From a virus: 33,917 nucleotides of DNA. Numbering within the stretch: position 1 is the stretch's first letter; every line of letters begins with the position of its first letter. Positions 14,641 to 23,082 of this stretch are shown in pieces. The stretch covers positions 1 to 33,917 of IMG/VR virus record IMGVR_UViG_3300007028_000018; one strand, 5' to 3'. Below the pieces are notes generated by a model, which saw only the letters and a list, made by a program, of their open reading frames with translations, was not told where the DNA came from and made no database searches. A program made the translations under genes and the position numbers.

Positions 14641-16098
14641 GTGAGCGAGTTCTCAGCGTCAGCGCTGTTAGAAGTCCGTGCCGACCCAACATCTATCAAA
14701 TCCACAAAAACTCAGATAGAAGATTCGCTGAACGACATCACAGTCGATGTCAGCGCGGCCGATGTGGCCGCGTCGGGCGCTGGTGCCGGGAGCGGCGGCC
14801 GCAACCCGAGGCGGCAGCTGCTCGACCAGAACAACACGTACCTCAACACCGCGACGGACCAACTCGACGACAACCTCACGCTGAACGAGACGCGCAACGA
14901 CCTCCTCCGGGAGATGCTTGACGTTCAGGAAGCGACGGCCCAGGGAGGCAATGGTGGTCGTCGCTTGCCACGCCCTCGGGGCAGCATCGGTATCGCTGGC
15001 GGACTGGCTGTCGCTGTCGGGACGTTGGCAGCCTCCGCGAGTGCGCTGTCGGGCGCAATTCCGGACGGCCCAATACTTCCGGACGCGTCGTCGGTATCTG
15101 ACTTGGTGACATCAGTGTCGGCGTCGCAGGTACTCACCGCCACGTCAGCTGGGTCGGTCCTGAGTGCGGTCTCTGTGACTAAGGTCCTGAACACCGGCCC
15201 GGTGACGGACGTCCTGACCGCCAAGCCCGTGACCGGCGTCCTTACCACGGTCGCGGCGTCGGCGGTCCTGAACACCGTGGGCGCGGGCGCAGTGCTGAAT
15301 GCTGTCGCAGCATCGGACGTTCTGAACGCGGTCGACGCGACCACCGTCTTGAACGCTGTTGCTGCGTCGGACGTCCTGACTGCGGCGTCTGCGGCAACCG
15401 TTCTCACAGCCATCTCCGCGGCGAAGGTACTGACTGCCGTGTCCGTGGCGAAAGTCTTGAACGCAAAGGCTGTCTCGGCCGTACTCACAGAGGTCTCGCT
15501 CTCGAAGTTAGTTACTCCCGTCCCGCTTTCGAAGTTGGTCACAGAGCAATCGGACGGCGGCTCCGGAAGCGGCTCGGGTTCGGGCACCAAACTCCCAGGG
15601 CCACTGGAACTGCTCGCTGCCGCTGGTGTTGGAGTGACGGCCGGCGGACTGTCAGGACTGTCTGGTGGCATCAGCGGTTCCGGATTCCTATCGGCGACAG
15701 GCGGCTCGGCGACGACTGCATCGGCGGCGACGCTGGGCGGCGGTTTGGCCGGCATCCTCGGGACGGCATACGGGACCAAAGAACTCAACGAAATAGCCGG
15801 CGGCGGAGAGGGGATCGGCCCAGTTCGGAACTTCGGACAGAACTTCGGGCAGTCTAACTCCGGTGCCGCTGAGTTCCTTCAGAACACGTTCACCAACAAC
15901 CCTGCCTACGACGCCGGGCAATTCGTCGACAGCCAGTTGAGCGGCGATGATAGTGGCAATACCCAGCAAACAGACATCACTATCAACAACACGACACGGG
16001 TCGAGAACAAACGCAAAGACGACCGCGACGTCGAGCGCATCGTTCAGGACAAGCTGGACGAATTCGAGCGCGGTCTCAGCCGGAGATTCGGGTTATAA
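14641..16098 (+). CDS. Tail tape measure protein with 17 tandem nonapeptides
   Basis: This 485-residue protein starts with GTG, 3 bases after the chaperone. It sets tail length as an extended scaffold within the tube and is threaded out during injection. Layout: a helical N terminus (1-110), a hydrophobic Gly/Ala segment (about 114-140), 17 perfect-register nonapeptides (150-302; typical units VAASDVLNA and ISAAKVLTA), and a Gly/Ser linker. A second hydrophobic Gly/Ala-rich stretch (about 320-390) and a C-terminal coiled coil (about 450-485) follow. At the usual 1.5 angstrom per residue it would specify a tail of roughly 70 nm. The 9-residue period is not a heptad or hendecad. The tape-measure call rests on position plus the repetitive hydrophobic composition. 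Confidence 0.8.
   Translation: MSEFSASALLEVRADPTSIKSTKTQIEDSLNDITVDVSAADVAASGAGAGSGGRNPRRQLLDQNNTYLNTATDQLDDNLTLNETRNDLLREMLDVQEATAQGGNGGRRLPRPRGSIGIAGGLAVAVGTLAASASALSGAIPDGPILPDASSVSDLVTSVSASQVLTATSAGSVLSAVSVTKVLNTGPVTDVLTAKPVTGVLTTVAASAVLNTVGAGAVLNAVAASDVLNAVDATTVLNAVAASDVLTAASAATVLTAISAAKVLTAVSVAKVLNAKAVSAVLTEVSLSKLVTPVPLSKLVTEQSDGGSGSGSGSGTKLPGPLELLAAAGVGVTAGGLSGLSGGISGSGFLSATGGSATTASAATLGGGLAGILGTAYGTKELNEIAGGGEGIGPVRNFGQNFGQSNSGAAEFLQNTFTNNPAYDAGQFVDSQLSGDDSGNTQQTDITINNTTRVENKRKDDRDVERIVQDKLDEFERGLSRRFGL
15088..15546 (+). repeat. 17 tandem 27-bp units encoding nonapeptides
   Basis: Seventeen consecutive in-frame units of exactly 27 bases occupy 459 bases with no insertions. The protein consensus is hydrophobic/Ser-Ala at positions 1-4, variable at 5, then V-L-(T/N/S)-A at 6-9 (for example VSVTKVLNT, VAASDVLTA). 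The last two units diverge to KLVT. Base-level identity between units is moderate, so the array is old and held by selection on protein rather than being a recent expansion. Confidence 0.93.
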
Positions 16099-16099
16099 A

Positions 16100-16723
16100 A
16101 TGGCCACTGTACAGTTCACTCTCCCAAAGTTCGACATCGACGGGGATGGCGAAGCAGAACAGCTCACGTTCGAGTACTCCGACAACCTGTCGGTCACACA
16201 CTCAATCCGAACGGGGTACCTGACCGGCGAAAACGGTCGTGGCTCGACCATCATCGACATCCTCACCGACCTCATCGAGGAAACGACGGACACGAATGTA
16301 GAGCGCAGCGGTCGACGGCAAAGCCTGTTCACTGACCTCGGTGGCGGCTCCCGTGTCGTGGAGACATCTGGCCAGGTCATCACTGGCGACACGGAGAACC
16401 AGTGGGGCACTGGCGACGGCGGTAAGTACGACGCGACCGGCGGCACTGCACTGGCGAAGGTCCAGCTCCTTGATGAGGCGCTGACCTTGGCGGAGATCGA
16501 CTCCCGACCACCGGATGACAACTACCCCGAGGGGCACCTCGCCACGCTCGAGGTCGGCGAGCTCTCCGAGTCCGGGCAGTTGGACCCGCTCGAAGTAGTC
16601 CCCGAACAGCCACAACACACGTACGACGTCCAGCGCGAGTCGTCGACGGCGACTATCAGCATCAACTACGTCACCGCTGCGTCGATGGATATCGCGTGGG
16701 ACGCTGCACAGAGGACGGGATAG
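16100..16723 (+). CDS. Distal tail/baseplate protein, unknown family
   Basis: This is a 207-residue protein directly downstream of the tape measure. The N-terminal 40 residues are beta-rich (ATVQFTLPKFDIDGDG and LTFEYSDNLSVTH) and the middle is polar with a Gly-rich loop (GDTENQWGTGDGGKYD). No family is recognised. The second gene after a tape measure is often the distal tail protein that joins tube and fibres. ATG 16100 is chosen because it is one base after the tape measure stop. The upstream open frame to 15947 lies inside the tape measure gene. Confidence 0.6.
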   Translation: MATVQFTLPKFDIDGDGEAEQLTFEYSDNLSVTHSIRTGYLTGENGRGSTIIDILTDLIEETTDTNVERSGRRQSLFTDLGGGSRVVETSGQVITGDTENQWGTGDGGKYDATGGTALAKVQLLDEALTLAEIDSRPPDDNYPEGHLATLEVGELSESGQLDPLEVVPEQPQHTYDVQRESSTATISINYVTAASMDIAWDAAQRTG

Positions 16724-16727
16724 CCAG

Positions 16728-17918
16728 ATGACGCTTCAACTCTACGCGCTTCCCCTGCCGAAGTCCAGGGGCCGGAACGGTAGCAGCACGAAACAGCAAC
16801 TGGCCAAACTCGGGACGCTCGGTGGCGGCCTGCCGGCAGTCTCACAGGTCTCGACCGGGGCCCGTGACGGGACACTCAGCGGTGTCTACAACGGTAAGTT
16901 TGCGAACCTGTTCGCCAACGAAATCGAAGAGTTGGCGTCGGGCTCCATCTCGTCTGTCCCGCTGTTCGACACGGCGGCAGCGGCACAGTTTCGCGGGTAC
17001 TACAACATCGAGAGCGCGAAGACGAACCCTACCGACCCCCGTGTCGGGGAGTACCAGCAGGAGTACGACCTCGAAATCGCGAAGAAGGGCACGCGGCAGT
17101 CGCACTGGCGCTCGGTGCGGACCAACCCGCAGACCGATACCAACCCGTTCGACGCCGGCGCCGCGCCCGAGCTGGGCCTGTCCATCCGGGCCCGCAAGGT
17201 CCGCTGGTTCGACGACGTCGGCGGCGGGCTCGAGGACGCGACGGTCCAGCGCACTGTCGAGGGCGAGCACGACCAGCTCAACATCTACGACCCCAGCGAG
17301 CCGTCGTTCTCGAAGCCCGTCCTCATCTACGACATCCCCTACACCGAGGAGTACCCGACCGACTGCGTCGTGTGGGACACGAACGACCGCTCCAAGGTCT
17401 ACCGCGAACCCGGGGACAGCCCGACGGTGGGGTCGGCGACAGTGGGCTCCGCGACCGTCGGCGGCGACGACGTCCGCGTCGCGAGCCAGTGGCAGCGGGT
17501 CTACGTGACTGACCACGAGTGGCGTGGTGACATGGTCCTGGAGACCGACCGGCTCCGACTGGTCATCGACCAGCCCGAGGACATCCTCCGCGCCTACCGC
17601 TGGGACCCAGCGGACGGCCAGTACAACCTCCTCCAGCTGGGCAGTAGCGATTGGCGGCTCTTCGACGTCGACGTCACGAGCATCGGCCTGGTCCGGCTCA
17701 AGGCGCAGTTCGAGTTCGAAGACCAGAGCACCGGCGACCGTGTCAACCTCAACGGCACGCTCATCCGCGGTCTGGACAACGTCGTCTGGACGGTGCCGGC
17801 CAACGAGGGGGTCACGCCACAGGGGCTGCAGGACCGACTCGACCCCATCGCGAGCGAGACGGGCTCCATCATCGCCCCGAGCGGGGACGTCATCAAGCGG
17901 ACGGAGGTCGACCGATGA
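16728..17918 (+). CDS. Baseplate/tail tip structural protein, putative
   Basis: This is a 396-residue protein. It is mostly beta-rich, with an N-terminal glycine loop (LGTLGGGLP) and strands through 140-390 (LGLSIRARKVRWFDD, QWQRVYVTDHEW, LIYDIPYTEEYP). A short repeat, TVGSATVGSATVG, occurs in the middle (bases about 17424-17462), a likely surface loop. Gene order after the tape measure points to the tail tip or hub complex. The stop overlaps the next ATG (ATGA at 17915). No enzymatic motif was seen. Confidence 0.6.
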   Translation: MTLQLYALPLPKSRGRNGSSTKQQLAKLGTLGGGLPAVSQVSTGARDGTLSGVYNGKFANLFANEIEELASGSISSVPLFDTAAAAQFRGYYNIESAKTNPTDPRVGEYQQEYDLEIAKKGTRQSHWRSVRTNPQTDTNPFDAGAAPELGLSIRARKVRWFDDVGGGLEDATVQRTVEGEHDQLNIYDPSEPSFSKPVLIYDIPYTEEYPTDCVVWDTNDRSKVYREPGDSPTVGSATVGSATVGGDDVRVASQWQRVYVTDHEWRGDMVLETDRLRLVIDQPEDILRAYRWDPADGQYNLLQLGSSDWRLFDVDVTSIGLVRLKAQFEFEDQSTGDRVNLNGTLIRGLDNVVWTVPANEGVTPQGLQDRLDPIASETGSIIAPSGDVIKRTEVDR

Positions 17919-18187
17919 GCCTGCTGGACCACTTGGCGTTCTGGCGGTCCTCGTCGACGGACGACGGACCGTCGCCGGCGCCGCCCGAGCGCATCCCCAT
18001 CGAGAACCTGGAGGCGGACATCCCGAGCGAGGTGCCCGAGACCTGCCCGGTCTGTGGCGACCCCGTCGAGCACGTCTACCCGCGCTCGGCGGAGGGCACG
18101 GTCGACGTGGGCGAGACAACCATGGTCTGCACAGTGGGGTCTGCCAGCCCGTCGCCGCTCGCTGACTGCCGGGTGGTCCACCGATGA
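17915..18187 (+). CDS. Small zinc-finger-like protein in the baseplate operon
   Basis: This is a 90-residue protein. The N-terminal part is Pro/Ser-rich. A CPVCGDPVEHVY motif (around residues 46-57) and two later cysteines (in MVCTV and ADCRVV) could form a small zinc site. It is coupled to both neighbours by ATGA overlaps (17915 and 18184), so it is translated together with the baseplate proteins. A CxxC protein within the tail operon is unusual and may be a structural knot of the tail tip or an assembly factor; the role is unknown. Confidence 0.65.
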   Translation: MSLLDHLAFWRSSSTDDGPSPAPPERIPIENLEADIPSEVPETCPVCGDPVEHVYPRSAEGTVDVGETTMVCTVGSASPSPLADCRVVHR

Positions 18188-20397
18188 CGACCATCCCGCC
18201 CGACGAGCTCGTCGTGGAGGTCGTCAACCCCGAGTCAGACCACGTCTGGGAGGTCCAGCCCCTCGACGACGCGCAGTACCTCCCCGATGTCAACGACAAG
18301 CCAGAGCTGCGCGTGCCCGTCTCGAAGAGCCAGGAGTCCCGCTGGCTGGACTCAGTGTGGGAGGGCGCCGAGCCCGAGATGCGCGCGTGGCAGGACGGTG
18401 AACGGCTCCCCATCGACGAGCTGCGCAAGCCCGAGACGTCGACGGACAAAATCACGCTCGTCGGCGAGGGCGGACAGGAACTCGACAACCCAGTCGAGAC
18501 CGAGGTGCAAAACGAGACCGTGCCCGACGCTGTCCGGACGCTGCTAACTGACTTTACTACCTACGACTACTCGGTTGACGGCCCGCCCGGCGGCACTGAA
18601 GAGCGCCTCCTCCAGTCGCTTTCGGGGACGGACCTCCAGAGCGCGCTGGCACAGCCGCTCGACGAAGACCAGCCGCTGCAGTTCGACACCGACGGGTACG
18701 AGACGCTGCAGGCGTGCTGGACCACAGAGGGGGAAGCCTACGACCGCGGTGCCGAGTTCCGCACAACGGAGCAAACGCCGACCGAGGGCGTCTACTCCGG
18801 CGGGGATTCCGCTTCACTGGTCCGGGACGATGCGGTCGCTGGCGGCCCAGACTTTGCGGCGTGGGACTTCACCGTCGGGCACACCATCGCGTCTGACAAC
18901 TTCGGTGCCGCGGTGCGCATCGACGCCGATGACACCAACTCGGCCCCCGGTCACAAGTGGACGCTCGAACACCCCGACGGCAACAGCTACCTCATCGACG
19001 AGGTCGGCGCCGGCGTGCTCGGCTCGACGCTGACGTGGGACCAGATCGGCGACGGCGCTTACAACAACCTCGACGGCTACGAGGGACCGGACTTGACCCC
19101 TGGCGACTACACGCTGCGCTGCGAGGTGACCAACTCGGACGGGGGAACGACATACGCGCTGTACGTCGACGCCGTTGCACCGTACGACAACCGGTTTTCG
19201 TGGCTGTTCGACAACAGCAACGACGGCAGCGGCGGCCCTCTTGACGGGCCACAGTGGTATCCAGACGGCATCGCCGATGTGACCTCAGTCGCTTTCGAGG
19301 ACGCCAGCACTGCCGGGAACATCGACAGCGGCCGCATCGAGGCGACGCTGTCAGCGACCGACGACGGCCAGTCGCTGGGCCTCTCGAACGACAGTGGCGG
19401 CTCTTGGTCGTCGGGGAGCAACACCGCGACGTACTCGACGGCGTTCACTGAGGCGTCGGGCACACTGCGCTGGCGGGCGACACTCGGCCGGACGAACGAC
19501 CCCAACAGGACCGAGACACCACTGCAGGGCACGGAGCCCCAGCGGGTCACCGGAGGGGACCTCTACGCCGACGTCGAGGACGTGGCCGTGCTGGACTTCC
19601 GACGGCCGACTGGCTCCGTCCTCGATATCCTCCAGCGCTGGGCCGAGTACGCTAACGCCTTCTTCGAGCTGCGCTGGGACAGCGCCACCGAGACCATCCG
19701 CGTCGAGTGGACGCGACCCGGCCAGCGTGACACGCAGTCGACGGGCGGCCTCTCGGACTTCTCGGTCAGCAAGGATCTCAGGACCTACGGGAAGGTCACT
19801 ATCCGGTCTTCGTTCCGGACGCGGCAGGGCGAGCAACTCACCGCCGACCACGGCACTGCCCTTGAGCTCGACGAGGACGACCTTGTCACCGGTCGGGAGT
19901 CACTCATCGACGCGGCCACAGGTCAAGAGTTCACCGCCGGCGTCGACTACGATATCGACTACGCCGACGGCGAGATCACGACGCTCGCGAACGGTGCGAT
20001 CGGCGACGGCGACGCGCTCGTTATCAGCTACCAGTGGGTCGCGCAGGGCAGCTACGAGGCTGACGATTACGACCCACAGACGGACCGCGCGCTGCCACCG
20101 AAGAAGCTCAACAGCGTCACGAGCGACCGCGAGGCCGAGCAGGCGGCGCTGGTCATCCAGCAGGACCTGGACGAGCCGCTCGTCGAGGCGACTGCGACGC
20201 TCTCCAGATTGGACGCCGGCCGGTCGCTCATCAGCGAGCTGGACGTCGACGAACTCCCGACGGACCGGCCGCTGGAAATCAAGCAGTTGGACCGAACCGC
20301 CGAGAAGATTGTCCTGCAGCTGGGGTCGAGAGATACCATCTCCGAAGCGCTGCAGAACCTCGACCGGCGCCTCGGCGCGACGCAAGAGCGAGCATAG
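18184..20397 (+). CDS. Large baseplate/tail hub protein with inserted beta domain
   Basis: This 737-residue protein is the largest in the tail operon. Residues about 1-180 and 450-737 look like a tail hub (for example RTYGKVTIRSSFRTRQGEQL, then GVDYDIDYADGEITTLANG and ALVISYQWVAQGSYEAD). Between them, roughly residues 185-450, is a beta-rich block full of Gly/Ser/Asp (segments HKWTLEHPDGNSYLIDEV and GDYTLRCEVTNSDGGTTYAL) that resembles an Ig-like or carbohydrate-binding insertion. Such insertions are common in host-binding tail proteins. The start overlaps the previous stop (ATGA). About 70 bases without a clear gene separate it from the fibre gene. Confidence 0.65.
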   Translation: MTTIPPDELVVEVVNPESDHVWEVQPLDDAQYLPDVNDKPELRVPVSKSQESRWLDSVWEGAEPEMRAWQDGERLPIDELRKPETSTDKITLVGEGGQELDNPVETEVQNETVPDAVRTLLTDFTTYDYSVDGPPGGTEERLLQSLSGTDLQSALAQPLDEDQPLQFDTDGYETLQACWTTEGEAYDRGAEFRTTEQTPTEGVYSGGDSASLVRDDAVAGGPDFAAWDFTVGHTIASDNFGAAVRIDADDTNSAPGHKWTLEHPDGNSYLIDEVGAGVLGSTLTWDQIGDGAYNNLDGYEGPDLTPGDYTLRCEVTNSDGGTTYALYVDAVAPYDNRFSWLFDNSNDGSGGPLDGPQWYPDGIADVTSVAFEDASTAGNIDSGRIEATLSATDDGQSLGLSNDSGGSWSSGSNTATYSTAFTEASGTLRWRATLGRTNDPNRTETPLQGTEPQRVTGGDLYADVEDVAVLDFRRPTGSVLDILQRWAEYANAFFELRWDSATETIRVEWTRPGQRDTQSTGGLSDFSVSKDLRTYGKVTIRSSFRTRQGEQLTADHGTALELDEDDLVTGRESLIDAATGQEFTAGVDYDIDYADGEITTLANGAIGDGDALVISYQWVAQGSYEADDYDPQTDRALPPKKLNSVTSDREAEQAALVIQQDLDEPLVEATATLSRLDAGRSLISELDVDELPTDRPLEIKQLDRTAEKIVLQLGSRDTISEALQNLDRRLGATQERA

Positions 20398-20465
20398 ACA
20401 CACGACCATCGCGATGACCGCCGGCGAGTGTCGGTGCGAGCCCATCGTTATCCCAACCACTACCC

Positions 20466-22109
20466 ATGGCAGACAGAGTCCTTTACCAGACCGACGACGA
20501 CCTGAGCGAACAGAACCTGACCGAGCAGCGAGCACTCTCGAACCTGACCGACTACGTCGAGCGCGGGCTGACGTTCAACGCCGACTTCCAGGCCAATACG
20601 CTGGATATCGGCAGTGGCCACGCTATCGTCCGCGATGGGACGCAGGCCTACGATGTCTTCCCCGACGCCCGGTCGGGGCTGGGGCTGGCCTCGACGACCG
20701 GTCTCAACTACGTCTATCTGGCCATCCAGCCCGGCACTGACGACGACGTCCGCTACGAAATCAAGAGTTCGCAGACGCCACCGTCGGACCCGTCGCTCCT
20801 GATCGGGACGGTCGACGCCGGCTCGGACACGTCGACGGTGATGAACCGGGCGCCCGATGGGGAGTTCCAAGAGGTCAGTGCGGAGGATATCTCGGGCGCG
20901 AAAATAGTCGGCGCGGGTGGTTATGATACGATAATGGCTGCCCACGACGCCCTGCCGTCTGATGGGGGGATTATCGAACTGAGAGAGGCAATTGCGGAGA
21001 CTGAAATCGAGGTCACCAAACCGGTTGTCCTCGAAGCTGGTGGGCAGTCATCGAACAGCGGTTCGACTCCCGATTCTCGCATCGAGGTCGACACGTCGGG
21101 CGGTGACGGGATCTGGCTGAGAGAGCGATGCACGCTTCGCGACGTGTCAATTGTGGGCGGCGGAGGTAACTACAACCTCCGCGTCGGTGAGAGTGGTAGC
21201 GGAAGCCCCGGAATGACGATTATAAACACGTCAGTGAAGGGGTCGGGTGGAGATAACGTCCAAATACGGGGGCTGATGCAGCAAGGGTACTACCACTTCC
21301 CAGACATCCGCGGTGCCACTGGCGACGGTGTTGTGATACAGACCGACATCGGGGGGTCGGATTACTTCAACGCGAACGAAATGTACCTGATGCACGCCGC
21401 ACAGAACGGCGGTGACGGGCTTGCATTCGACGGGGGCGCGAACGGTAATGCCTTCTTCGTCGTCTCAGAAGCGAACAGTGGCACTGGTGTTGCGCTAAAC
21501 TCTCCCAGTACATTCGAGGGGAACCAGTTTTCGGGGTACGGCGTCGAGGCCAACTCCACTGTCGGAGTAGATTTCTCCAGTGCCCCCGCGGATTCGAGGG
21601 GGAATAGTTTAGATTGGTTCTTCGCGCAATCGGCCGGAGACAACTACAACCCGAAGATATGGGACACGCTCAACATCGCCAAACTTCGGAACACCCACGA
21701 GGCATCAGTTGTCCGCGTTGAAAAGACAGCTGACCAGTCGCTCACAGCGGCAACCCCGGCACGGCTGACGTTCGATAATGTTGACACAGATAACCGAGGG
21801 GAGTGGGATAACTCAAACGACGAGTTTGTCCCTGCGGAAATCTCAGAGTATCGGGTCAGTCTAACAGTCGCTATAGAAGCCGCTGCGGACCAAGAACGGT
21901 TTGATATACGATTCTACAATAATGGTAATTTGCATAGCGAGACTCTATGCCGCCTGAATGGGGCTGGATTCCAGTCGTTCACATTCACGGATATTGTCAC
22001 AATTGGCGGCGGGAATCCGTTTTACGTGGAGGTAGAGCAGACAAATAGTGGTGATACCGTGATTGGTGACAGTGCAAGAACAAATATGTCTATCGAAGAC
22101 GTTCGGTAG
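20466..22109 (+). CDS. Tail fibre/spike with parallel beta-helix and C-terminal jelly-roll
   Basis: This is a 547-residue protein. Residues 1-140 form a tail-attachment region (LTDYVERGLTFNADFQANTL, then NYVYLAIQPGTDDD). Residues about 150-390 show the short repeated Gly/Asn/Asp turns of a right-handed parallel beta-helix (GDGIWLRERCTLRDVSIVGG, NLRVGES, DNVQIRG, DGVVIQTDIGG, DGLAFDGGANGNAFF), as in pectate-lyase-like spikes. Residues about 416-547 resemble a C1q/TNF-like jelly-roll (YRVSLTVAIEA, FDIRFYNNGN, GAGFQSFTFTDIV, PFYVEVEQTNSGD). It should bind or depolymerise the host surface. Base composition becomes clearly more AT-rich from about 20,900 onward, a sign of mosaic exchange in the host-binding part. 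A catalytic site is not assigned. Confidence 0.78.
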   Translation: MADRVLYQTDDDLSEQNLTEQRALSNLTDYVERGLTFNADFQANTLDIGSGHAIVRDGTQAYDVFPDARSGLGLASTTGLNYVYLAIQPGTDDDVRYEIKSSQTPPSDPSLLIGTVDAGSDTSTVMNRAPDGEFQEVSAEDISGAKIVGAGGYDTIMAAHDALPSDGGIIELREAIAETEIEVTKPVVLEAGGQSSNSGSTPDSRIEVDTSGGDGIWLRERCTLRDVSIVGGGGNYNLRVGESGSGSPGMTIINTSVKGSGGDNVQIRGLMQQGYYHFPDIRGATGDGVVIQTDIGGSDYFNANEMYLMHAAQNGGDGLAFDGGANGNAFFVVSEANSGTGVALNSPSTFEGNQFSGYGVEANSTVGVDFSSAPADSRGNSLDWFFAQSAGDNYNPKIWDTLNIAKLRNTHEASVVRVEKTADQSLTAATPARLTFDNVDTDNRGEWDNSNDEFVPAEISEYRVSLTVAIEAAADQERFDIRFYNNGNLHSETLCRLNGAGFQSFTFTDIVTIGGGNPFYVEVEQTNSGDTVIGDSARTNMSIEDVR

Positions 22110-22180
22110 GAGAGGCAGGATTGCTGGCCGGGCAAAGAGCGGCTTACTGCTGCGAGTCCAACTCTCGTAATATCCGTGAG

Positions 22181-22190
22181 ATATATTATA
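22181..22190 (+). promoter_or_regulatory. TATA box of the glycosyltransferase gene
   Basis: ATATATTATA ends 20 bases before the GTG at 22211. The expected transcript would start at or just before that GTG, so it would be leaderless. This supports GTG 22211 over the out-of-frame ATG at 22209, and shows the gene is transcribed independently of the late operon. Confidence 0.7.
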
Positions 22191-22210
22191 CTCGCTGGAA
22201 GTTGTAGCAT

Positions 22211-23013
22211 GTGCAAGTATCCTGTCTTTTTCCGATTCACGCGGGGATTGACCCTCCCCATGCGAACATAGCGATTGAGTCGATTGCTGACCAATCTCGG
22301 ACTCCCGATGAGCTGCTGCTCCTTCGCGATGGTCCTGTCCCGGACGCCCTCCAGAGCGATCTGTCTCAGTGGGCAGAAGCGGATTGGATCACTCTCGTCG
22401 AGTTTGAGGACAATCGAGGGATAGCACTCACTCTCCAGGATGGCGTCGAGATAGCATCAAACCCATCCTTGCTCGGATGGACGCCGATGACATCAGCCTG
22501 GAGGGGCGCTTCGAGCAGCAGCTATCTTATCTGGAGGATCATCCGAACGTCGACGTGGTGGGCGGCTGGATAGAAGAGTTTAGCCGTGACGGCAGCTCGT
22601 CGATCCGCGAGGTCCCGTCTAAACATGATGACATCGTCGAGTTTGCGCAACGACGCTCGCCGATGAACCATGTCTCGGTCATGATGCGTCGGGACGCAGT
22701 GCTGAATGCGGGCAACTACCGAGAGATGGACCCAACCGAAGATTATGACCTCTGGATGCGTATGCTCCACAACGGGTCAACCTTTCATAACATACCGGAA
22801 GTGCTAGTCCGGGTCCGGGGAGGAAGAGAAATGCAAGATCGGCGTGGCGGGTGGCAATATGCGAGGCACGAGATACGCCAGTACCGAGAGTTCGTTTCAG
22901 CGGGTGCCATGACTGCCAGCCAAGCTATAAAGATGCTGTCGCTCAGGACGCCAGTTCGGTTGCTACCTGGGCGTGTGCGGCGGCAAATTTATCAACGATT
23001 TGTTCGAGCATGA
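22211..23013 (+). pseudogene. Family 2 glycosyltransferase with a -1 frame change (frameshifted gene or disrupted)
   Basis: The two halves join into a 267-residue GT2 enzyme, similar to AmsE-like transferases that move a sugar from a nucleotide donor to a glycan. The first part (GTG 22211) has the family opening: VSCLFPIH, AIESIADQSRTPDELLLL, then RDGPVPD. The second part begins ILARMDADDIS with the metal-binding DxD (MDADD), then RFEQQLSYLEDHP, VVGGWIEEFS and EDYDLWMRML, ending at 23013. Reading changes by -1 at 22459-22465, where AAACCCA lies in X XXY YYZ phase. A slip there gives exactly SNP-ILARMDADD. Alternatives are a one-base deletion in the C run or a sequence error. Without the shift a 120-residue dead product results. 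It may modify host or viral surface glycans. Confidence 0.75.
22459..22465 (+). other. Candidate -1 frameshift heptamer (AAACCCA) in the glycosyltransferase
   Basis: The zero-frame reading is A AAC CCA. Slipping back one base re-pairs to AAA and CCC, and translation continues ATC CTT GCT CGG ATG GAC, which encodes the conserved GT2 stretch before MDADD. The phase and position are exact. YYY = CCC is a weaker class of slip site than AAA or TTT, so a plain deletion remains a strong alternative. Confidence 0.45.
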
Positions 23014-23082
23014 CTGAGACCTCGACGGCAGTCCATCTATAGAGGCAGAGGTCCGAATGGTGACCTGACGGCGTGGGCCGCG

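Noticed and set aside
15088-15546. 27-bp periodic array as a CRISPR
   Set aside because: There are no alternating unique spacers; units are contiguous, in frame and encode a nonapeptide inside a tail gene.
16842-18488. Long minus-strand open frame opposite baseplate genes
   Set aside because: It is antisense to three coupled tail genes and has no domain pattern.
22209-22300. ATG 22209 as start of the glycosyltransferase
   Set aside because: It is in a different frame that does not encode the family N terminus; GTG 22211 does and fits the TATA spacing.
23014-23082. Possible regulatory element between glycosyltransferase and antitoxin genes
   Set aside because: Only short, imperfect repeats were found; nothing beyond what is expected by chance.
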